This document shows positions 57,601-62,000 of a stretch of DNA of 62,000 nucleotides, in pieces. The position numbers were made by a program, and so were the translations under genes. Source of the stretch: Phoronis australis (lineage: Eukaryota > Phoronida > Phoronidae); NCBI GenBank assembly GCA_002633005.1, contig NMRA01000294.1:116948-178947 (forward strand). The letters run 5' to 3'. Each line of letters begins with the position of its first letter. Position 1 is the first letter of the stretch. The notes beneath the pieces are model-generated. The model saw only the letters and a list, made by a program, of their open reading frames with translations. It did not search any database and was not told where the DNA came from.

Positions 57601-59503
57601 ATGTGATACCGTGGAAATACGTTTTATTTCAACAACGCTTTTATCGCTCAGGGGAGGTAACAACCTTACATAAGTAGCTGACAGGACAAGCTTTCGGTGA
57701 ATTCAGCAAAACAGAGTTTGATATCCTAAAACTAGTCAATATTTCTGGCAGGATTTTTCTGAGCGTCACGAAAAAATGAAGAACAATGTCTGGGATTCGA
57801 GTCGCTTTCCATGTGTGATATGCAGATCACGTTACATGCACACTATTGTGATTATGAAATACAAGTTTGTATGTCATTAAGGGATTAAGTGTTTCGATGA
57901 ATAGGTTACAAACTTCATGTAGTGATTTTATAAAAAGTACATTCTTGCCTCCTGAAAAGCAATTAATATGAGTCTATCAGAAGTTCAGAAAATCATAACG
58001 AGAGGGAAGACAAGACTGTCGCGCTATTGATGAAGGTGCAAAGTACGCTGGCATGTACTTAAGTGAATGATATCATACTCACGTTAACTTTCAAATCACT
58101 GTTCACGGATAAGAAACACGTCATTTCAAGCTTACGTGCAGCAATCATGCCGTTGCACGGGTCACGTAGTCTTCACGACTCGCGCAATGTGCACTAGGAA
58201 AATGAGACGGACATTGATATAACTGGTGCCCCAGACTCGACTGATGAATTATACTATTCCCGTTTCATAATCGTAAGTGGTGCTTTTTCGCCTTGTCCCA
58301 AGTGTCATACGTTTAAATAACGCAGCTCAGGGTCCGAGCCTAGTCTTTATACGTAAATGTGAACACGATTTTATTTAATATTTTCCGTTCTAATTTTGTA
58401 CGAACTAAATAGAAGTGCGGATTATATGGTCTCCAGTATCTGGCGTTTTCCGCAGAAGAGTTTTTAGTCCAAACTTGCAATTGCGACTCTTAAAATTAGG
58501 CTACGATATCGAGATTACCGGCACGTTGAACGTAGAACGCAAATGTCAAAAATTCTAGTTCGCTTTCAAGTAGATTACGAACATAAGGCTCAGGGTCAGG
58601 TTACGATGTGACAAAGTAACAACTACATGTAAATACACGTATCAAATCGGTGTTCATACATTGATAATTATGCATATCATGTGATCATATAAGTCTAGTT
58701 TTTAAGAGTGCAAAAATGTTACTTTGTGGGCCTTTTAACATTAAAATATGAATAAGCACCAATTCAGCATAAAACAATAGAGATATATTTCCCATCTGGG
58801 CAGCACTGAAGAAGACTGTTCTGACGACCAGGCTGACGTATCAAAAGGAGAATACCTGGCTATTGTGGAGCTAGTGCAACGGCTTCCAAATGGCAAAATG
58901 CTCAAGAACGAAGTAGACAGAGCCATAGATTTGTGTGCCCATCGATGCAACATCAGGACAGATATAGCAGACTGCGCGTCGAAATTATCTGACATCTCTG
59001 CAAACTACAACAGTTTGGTTTGTGAATATGTAATATAGAGCGTACTAGCATAATGTAGAGTAATGAAATTCTGAGAGATCCTGCTAGGCATTTAATGCAG
59101 TATTATCACTGTCTCTTAATTTTTGTGCGCCCACGTATTTATACATGTATGTGGGCGCATTATGCCGCCATACACGTCCGTCCGGCCTCCGGCGTCCGCC
59201 GTGTGTTCGTGAAATTCTGCACATGCTGCTTTCATAAAAGTCACATGATCCGTTTTAAAACGTTTTAAAAACATTGTGAATCTGCATAATTTTTTTTTGA
59301 AACATGCTGTCTGATACGTAAGTATGGGGTTGATCTACTGCGTGTACATATTTTTCTTTTACTTTTTATTTTCTTAAAATCTTAGTGATCACAACAAACG
59401 AATGTTGCCCATAATGCTGTGTGGTTTGACCTTTCGGCAGCTCCAGACAAATAGTCAGCTGTTTCCGGTACTGCTTCGAAGAAGAGAAATTCGCCTTAAC
59501 CAG
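42527..59503 (+). CDS. PALD1: paladin-like (PALD1) pseudophosphatase, partial gene of seven exons
   Basis: Exons 42527-42687, 43443-43619, 43808-43975, 53374-53613, 57064-57206, 58804-59017 and probably 59441-59503 give about 388 codons. They align in order with the first half of vertebrate paladin, a cytosolic protein of about 850 residues with two phosphatase-like domains, linked to endosomal receptor trafficking and phosphoinositide metabolism. Intron phases are consistent throughout: 0, 0, 0, 0, 2, 0. Landmarks are the APxIIRNCMEEFQ start, the KYVLMRDV block, APNLRRADGPFPVYGTGQPS, IFNVREDATLY and the P-loop exon. In the P-loop the catalytic Cys is Asp (57121-57123) and the conserved Arg is Lys (57139-57141), so this domain should be inactive. 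The extreme N-terminus and the second domain are not in the window. No frameshift or stop interrupts the model, so it is not an obvious pseudogene. Confidence 0.88.
43443..43619 (+). CDS. PALD1: paladin-like exon b (RDV and GTGQPS block)
   Basis: The acceptor is CCATGTATTTCAG. The 59 codons read EKYVLMRDVLSSSDTMESL, then APNLRRADGPFPVYGTGQPS, then SFLKSQNN. The vertebrate counterpart has Y-F-L-V-R-D-V ... A-P-N-F-R ... V-F-G-M-G-Q-P-S. The frame is open upstream to 43275, but homology and the acceptor place the start at 43443. The donor is GC (GCAAGT at 43620-43625), not GT. Confidence 0.88.
43620..43625 (+). promoter_or_regulatory. non-canonical GC 5' splice site (GCAAGT)
   Basis: The exon ends AACAAT and the intron begins GCAAGT. 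Only this position keeps both flanking exons in phase 0 and preserves the paladin alignment (SQNN joined to KIFIFNVRED). The nearest GT, four bases on, would shift the frame. The acceptor at the other end is a normal TTTTTTCGTTTGCAG. Confidence 0.8.
43808..43975 (+). CDS. PALD1: paladin-like exon c (NVRED block)
   Basis: The 56 codons start KIFIFNVREDATLYIHDEND, continue MVPFSLRDIETLQIPRSREI and end SAIRKH before GTAAGT. Vertebrate paladin has V-I-F-C-V-R-E-E-P-V-L-F ... F-V-S-Y-T-P-R-D ... A-I-R-K-E here. Phase is 0 at both ends. A 9.4-kb intron follows. Confidence 0.88.
43976..45179 (+). other. first part of the 9.4-kb paladin intron, featureless
   Basis: No exon, array or transposon was seen in this 1.2-kb stretch after the donor GTAAGT. 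Confidence 0.5.
45180..45755. repeat. imperfect ~200-bp direct repeat in the paladin intron
   Basis: About 45180-45375 and 45545-45755 share an ordered series of motifs: GACC.AAAATAACC, then TTAA..G..TAA, AATGGT.T..TTAA, GAG.GCCAAAATTC.GTAAA and TTTGT. The copies are diverged and have no visible termini. Confidence 0.5.
46632..46930. repeat. 24-bp minisatellite, about 12 copies, with a single N
   Basis: The unit is TGTACTGTCCCACCTCCTGT + GCCG, with an N at 46758. Because 24 is a multiple of 3, all frames stay open and give 8-residue repeats (for example YCPTSCAV), but there is no splice or codon evidence of a gene. Confidence 0.92.
47220..48390. repeat. large inverted repeat (arms ~300 bp, spacer ~550 bp)
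   Basis: The left arm (about 47220-47530) and right arm (about 48090-48390) match in inverted orientation. Shared motifs include AGCAGAGAGTGTGAATGCAA (left strand), GGAAGAGGGGCA.ACAAG, GTAGCAAAACA and GTATCAAGCT.T.AAACAAA. Identity is moderate (visible mismatches and indels), so it is older than the 5.9-kb fold-back. No target duplication was identified. Confidence 0.7.
48391..49795 (+). other. paladin intron, mostly featureless
   Basis: No exon was seen. It contains a 68-bp short inverted-repeat unit at 49051-49118, listed separately. Confidence 0.4.
49051..49118. mobile_element. 68-bp short TIR unit
   Basis: The ends CATGGGCGGCGCAC and GTGCCGCCCATG are inverted repeats around about 40 bp of unrelated sequence. 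It could be a tiny MITE remnant. No clear target duplication (AAGGG on the left, AGGGG on the right). Confidence 0.4.
49796..52250 (+). repeat. CTAGTGGC monomer-array element, copy 4, in the paladin intron
   Basis: It starts in CATTATGCCGTCATCTCCGT and (CCGT)n, then GCTGCTCTATCTCCAAAACG and at least nine CTAGTGGC-type monomers. A terminus GGGCGCATTTTAACGCTCCG, CGTTGCTC occurs at about 51465-51495. Further monomer-like DNA (51500-52250) with CTAGTGGCATT near 52075 continues beyond that terminus, so two copies or a tandem partial copy may abut. It lies in sense orientation within the 9.4-kb intron. Confidence 0.8.
52251..53373 (+). other. end of the 9.4-kb paladin intron
   Basis: No repeat array or exon was recognised. 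The intron ends in a T-rich tract and TTTTTGATTGCAG at 53373. Confidence 0.5.
53374..53613 (+). CDS. PALD1: paladin-like exon d (pre-P-loop block)
   Basis: The 80 codons read VVDLATCTEEFEFSVYDKPN, then YPIVCDDDALTSEEVFRRVQ, then VLYSRLAFPQDRAPNEESFD and ILVERLQ before GTACAG. Vertebrate paladin has H-D-F-A ... L-H-V-T-E-E-V-Y-K-R ... Y-R-L-P-L-P-E-Q-G-S-P. Phase is 0 at both ends. This segment leads from the first beta-strand block to the P-loop. Confidence 0.9.
53783..54100 (+). repeat. CTAGTGGC monomer-array element, short copy 5
   Basis: It starts TTTTTATGCGCCCACATATT, then ATTGCCGTCATC, GCATCTGAAATC and one or two monomers ending CACCTAGTGGCCATTTTTTA. No right terminus is present. The copy is truncated and sits in the intron between paladin exons d and e. 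Confidence 0.75.
54101..55017 (+). other. paladin intron, featureless
   Basis: AT-rich DNA without recognised repeats or exons. Motifs such as CCGACAAC recur near 54360-54490 with no clear period. Confidence 0.4.
55018..55200 (+). repeat. single decayed monomer of the CTAGTGGC family (copy 6)
   Basis: TCTTCGTAATTCTTGAATGG, TTTTTCATAAACTTTGG and CATCTGGTGGCCATTTTTAT preserve the monomer order. No termini. Confidence 0.6.
55285..56150. mobile_element. second copy of the fold-back arm, interrupted by another element
   Basis: 55285-55480 matches the right arm of the 5883-6796 element (GATAACGGGAGTATTT, ATGCGCAAAAGGTATTTATA, GGTGCGAGGCATAA-like, CTTCCGGCGTA). The outer end reappears at 56090-56145 (CTCTACTGGACC, GATCATTGTCTCTG) after a palindromic insertion. 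The copy is clearly more diverged than the 5.9-kb copy. Confidence 0.62.
55482..56079. mobile_element. ~0.6-kb palindrome-rich TIR element nested in the fold-back copy
   Basis: Terminal inverted repeats of about 30 bp read TATGATGGGCCGTTGGGGGG then AAAGTGTCGCC at the left, with a close inverted copy at the right (GGCGACACTTTCCCCTCAAC, GGCCCACCATA). The interior is dominated by repeats of ACGAGCGTAA / TTACGCTCGT and TTACGGCGACA, including the palindrome TTACGCTCGTAATTACGAGC. They are dense on the right (55840-56060) and sparser on the left (55520-55625). Such subterminal repeats are transposase-binding sites in some DNA transposons. The target duplication was not resolved. Confidence 0.72.
56151..57063 (+). 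other. paladin intron, one 2-copy repeat
   Basis: Near 56240-56310 a ~44-bp phrase containing GTGGCTCGGCCTGAACATGG is present twice in tandem. The rest is featureless. The intron ends GTATGTGCTCACAG. Confidence 0.5.
57064..57206 (+). CDS. PALD1: paladin-like exon e carrying a degenerate P-loop
   Basis: The exon starts EDDSFFADSHSKYPC and continues LIFIDQLGDEKVTTAMVLG, then CLMLARKHDNLYQ. Vertebrate paladin here has hydrophobic strand, then C-Q-M-G-V-G-R-T, then M-V-L-G. The strand, Q, first Gly and AMVLG helix start are conserved, but Cys is Asp (codon GAC, 57121-57123), the second Gly is Glu, Arg is Lys (57139-57141) and Thr is Val. The CX5R signature is therefore lost. The exon is 143 bp, phase 0 in and 2 out; the split codon AG|C is completed by the next exon. 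Confidence 0.9.
57207..58803 (+). other. paladin intron, featureless
   Basis: 1.6 kb between exons e and f, beginning GTAGGT and ending TTTCCCATCTGGGCAG. No repeats or exons were recognised. Confidence 0.5.
58804..59017 (+). CDS. PALD1: paladin-like exon f (helical block after the P-loop)
   Basis: It completes the split Ser codon and reads TEEDCSDDQADVSKGEY, then LAIVELVQRLPNGKMLKNEV, then DRAIDLCAHRCNIRTDIADC. Vertebrate paladin has F-Q-V-I-x-x-x-L-R-M-V-P-x-G-x-x-x-x-x-E-V-D-R-A-I here. The donor is TTG|GTTTGT (phase 0); TAT|GTAATA twelve bases later is an alternative in the same phase. The frame on the other strand is a shadow. Confidence 0.86.
59123..59215 (+). repeat. terminal hairpin and start of a CTAGTGGC-family element (copy 7)
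   Basis: GTGCGCCCACGTATTTATAC and ATGTATGTGGGCGCATTATG form a hairpin with GCGCCCAC/GTGGGCGC arms. CCGTCCGTCCGG-type sequence and GTTCGTGAAATTCTGCACAT follow, then the copy stops. This is the clearest example of the element's left terminal structure. Confidence 0.72.
59441..59503 (+). CDS. PALD1: probable paladin-like exon g
   Basis: The acceptor TTTGACCTTTCGGCAG opens 21 codons, LQTNSQLFPVLLRRREIRLN plus Q, before GTAATG, phase 0 in and out, matching exon f. An earlier acceptor (59386, after TTCTTAAAATCTTAG) would need phase 2, which exon f does not supply. The position matches the variable linker before the conserved L-E-R-Y-F segment of paladin, which I did not find downstream within the window. 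Homology alone is weak here. Confidence 0.45.
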
Positions 59504-59856
59504 GTAATGTATTCGTTTCTAGGACATTTTGATGACAATATAGCTCCCTGTAGGAGCTGAAGAGTTATACTATTAGGCTTAGAATTAGATGAAAGCATTA
59601 TCTGTGGTAAAATTACGTACTGTATTCGACAATAATCGTTGTACTCGAGTCGATTCTGCAGTGGTATCCTAGCCCAAGCCCTAGGTCTATCAATGTTGTG
59701 ACTGAAACTGGGTGTAATATGGTTGGATAGACCTTGTTTGTCTCTCGATTGTTGGGGTTGAATTTCTACCTACTGGCAATTTTCAGACTTTGGACTTGAA
59801 TTGCAAAACTATCACCAGGGACTGTATACTCTACTAGTATACATGTATACTACTAG

Positions 59857-60011
59857 CAGGGGCAGATCTAGGATTTTGAGTTGGGGGGGCAGTGCAGAGT
59901 ATTAGCCAGGATTTAGTTCGCCAAACATTTGCACCTCCGAACTTCCAAATGGTGTCCGGAAAAATTTTAAGGAGGCAATGGTCCCCTTGTCCCCCTCTAA
60001 ATCCACCACTG
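59857..60011. mobile_element. short CAG-TIR MITE, copy 3
   Basis: A 155-bp copy beginning CAGGGGCAGATCTAGGATTT and ending CCCTCTAAATCCACCACTG. ACTAG flanks both ends (59852-59856 and 60012-60016). The internal order GTTCGCCAAACATTTGCACC, CTTCCAAATGG is shared with the copies at 763 and 1451. Confidence 0.72.
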
Positions 60012-62000
60012 ACTAGTAAGTTAGCTAGTCCACTTGAGCACAAACCACTAGATCAGAGATGACAGCCTCGGGTTGAATGCAAGCAAACTTGAGAAGTGTT
60101 GGTAGACTGAAGCTTGCTGCGAGAAAAGTGAGACCATACAAAACCATGCGTGGGAGTGGGACGAAACAAATTTGGTGCTTGTTATTCAGTGGAGAAATTT
60201 CAAAGGCATTTCACTGCAGTGATTCTCATCATAACAGAAATGAAAATGAAAACAAGAGTTGCTGCATGACATGTTATTAATGTGTGTGTGCTTGAAATTA
60301 TGGACATTTATTTTAGTTACGTAGTTAATTCCCTCCACCATGTGGATCAACAAAAGCAGATGATACGAGTTGATAGACTCAACATGAACGAAGGTACATG
60401 TACATGAACACTTCACGAATTACAAAGCAGGTACTGTGTCACAGTTTTGGAGTCGCATGTATGCAAACAGTGATCAAGTATTGTTGGTTTACATAAAAGT
60501 AAAATGTCAGGCTTATATGCTGTCCGGTAAATGAGTAAGATGAAAAATATATCCGTGTCCTTTGTATTGACAACAGTCCATAGCCACGTCAAGTTACAGT
60601 AGAAAGATAAACTTAATTTCAGTTGTTCAATAATGCAGTGATAGTTTCTTTTGATAGATCAAATAACATCTGTTGTCATCGCAAGACCATTGATCGTCAA
60701 GGCAATGAACTGGGTGGCCTTGGAAGTCATGTGTCAAGTTTGTGCACGCCTTGCTTTTCTCTCAAGCATCTGCTAATTGTGGACACCGATGGAAAATGAA
60801 GTATAGACCTTTCTTAATCCTTGACAGCATAGTTCTTGGATTTCTCACTGATATACCTGTGTAGCCTGTAAGTGTAAAATACTTTGAAAAGTTGCAATAT
60901 AATTGAGCACTGAAACACTAAAACCAATACATTGCAAAGAAAACCACCATTGGGTATAAGTAATGATAACCGTACATATGCCACCAACAAGTGTGAGATG
61001 TTGCATGTTAGAAAGATGGTGCAAGAACGTTTTGCCATTTGGCTTTTGGTATAAATCTTCATCGCATCATAACTTTTGATGGCCATTGCAAAACACATTA
61101 TGGTTTACGTGGATCTGAGACTTATAAGACAGGAAATTGAACTCATGGCAACACGGTTATGTCCCAAGTGCTACTTGGCAGCCGTTACATGAATATAAGG
61201 TTACCACACAACTGTTTTATCGAGGTCAAACAATGGTGATACTATTATTGCCTTTTAATAAGCAATAGGGAAACAACATTGAGAGACAATAGAGTTGCAT
61301 TTTTCACAGAACAATTACTGTGGCAATAAACCCTGTTATCCTCGCGACTTAACTTTTGATTTTAACCGCTTTCCTCATTCAGATGAGAAATAATTTTTGG
61401 TCTTGAAAAAAACTGTAAGTTTATGATGGTTGTGACCATGTCAGGTGAAAGAAATGGCATGATGTGACACGCCAAGCTAAAGAAACTCTCAAGTAGGAAC
61501 AAATCGCTGGAGATTTTCAAGCCCAAAATTCACATCTATTTTCATCAAGGAACAATTCGAGATCAATATCATACTAATAATACATGGTCTCAATGAAAAA
61601 TTGGTTTTCGTGACTGAAGGCATGCTTATATCTACTTTAAATTCCAATAGAACATAGTCTTTACGAGAGCAGACACGAACCTTTGATCTAGATTGTGAGG
61701 ATGCAGGTGACAAAGAAGATAAGGACAAGGGTGAACAACAGCCCTGAATCCCTGAAAGATGACAAAGGTGGCATTTATAAGAAGACACTCAGCTTAAAAT
61801 TCATTCTGAGACGTCTATTCTGAAAACTCAGAGCTGTATATATGAATCTAAAACAGTGACATTGAATCGACAGATGGAATCGTACAAAGGCAAATTTTAA
61901 AAATGAGGTTTTTGGAAATCGTGATGGCTCCCCACACCAAAATGATACAAACACAGAATTTCAACCAGCAGCTAGAGTTATTGTAGCTTGCAGTTATATT
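60012..62000. other. non-genic sequence, probable paladin intron continuing off the window
   Basis: I looked for the next paladin exon (an L-E-R-Y-F-like block) on the plus strand and did not see it. Frames at 60814-61098 and 61489-61788 on the minus strand lack splice and domain support. Confidence 0.4.

Noticed and set aside
59386-59440. Extended 5' end of the last paladin exon (frame DHNKRMLPIMLCGLTFRQ)
   Set aside because: The acceptor at 59385 needs an incoming phase of 2, whereas exon f can only supply phase 0 or 1; the acceptor before 59441 fits.

Overview
This is animal genomic DNA, most likely from a marine invertebrate. Genes are split by spliceosomal introns with GT/GC-AG signals. 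Most of the window is AT-rich non-coding DNA full of short inverted-repeat transposons, minisatellites and decayed LINE pieces. The gene content (a paladin-like gene and a mosaic chitin-binding extracellular protein) fits a non-vertebrate deuterostome or a lophotrochozoan. I cannot name the species. Six runs of N (five single Ns and one of 285) show this is a draft scaffold, and at least three single Ns sit between two near-identical copies of the same DNA.

Layout: (1) 1-12 kb has no convincing gene; it holds small MITEs, a 914-bp fold-back element and a 92-bp perfect hairpin transposon with an 8-bp target duplication. (2) About 12.1-22.0 kb, minus strand: a mosaic secreted-protein gene made of phase 1-1 exons. 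It has a possible signal-peptide exon (22.0 kb), a small double-Cys exon (20.0 kb), chitin-binding peritrophin-like exons (15.5 and 13.9 kb, probably one exon present twice through assembly), a Cys-rich exon (12.8 kb) and another chitin-binding-like exon (12.2 kb). (3) 22-32 kb: microsatellites, two LINE fragments, one unidentified coding-like ORF (26.8-27.0 kb), and two copies of a roughly 0.95-kb repeat carrying a tRNA-like internal promoter. (4) About 31.9-32.5 kb, minus strand: two phase-compatible exons of an unidentified protein's C-terminus. (5) 32.8-42.4 kb: large copies of a repeat family built from ~146-bp monomers marked by CTAGTGGC, interrupted by a third tRNA-like repeat and by a 1.49-kb TIR element. 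(6) 42.5-59.5 kb, plus strand: seven exons of a paladin (PALD1)-like gene covering the first phosphatase-like half, with a 9.4-kb intron full of repeats. (7) 59.5-62 kb: a MITE and otherwise featureless DNA.

The most interesting point is in the paladin-like gene. All exon phases agree and the residues flanking the P-loop are conserved, but the catalytic Cys is Asp and the P-loop Arg is Lys, so this first domain should be a pseudophosphatase. The second main point is the ~146-bp monomer repeat family, whose ends carry GCGCCCAC inverted motifs and which recurs at least six times in the window.
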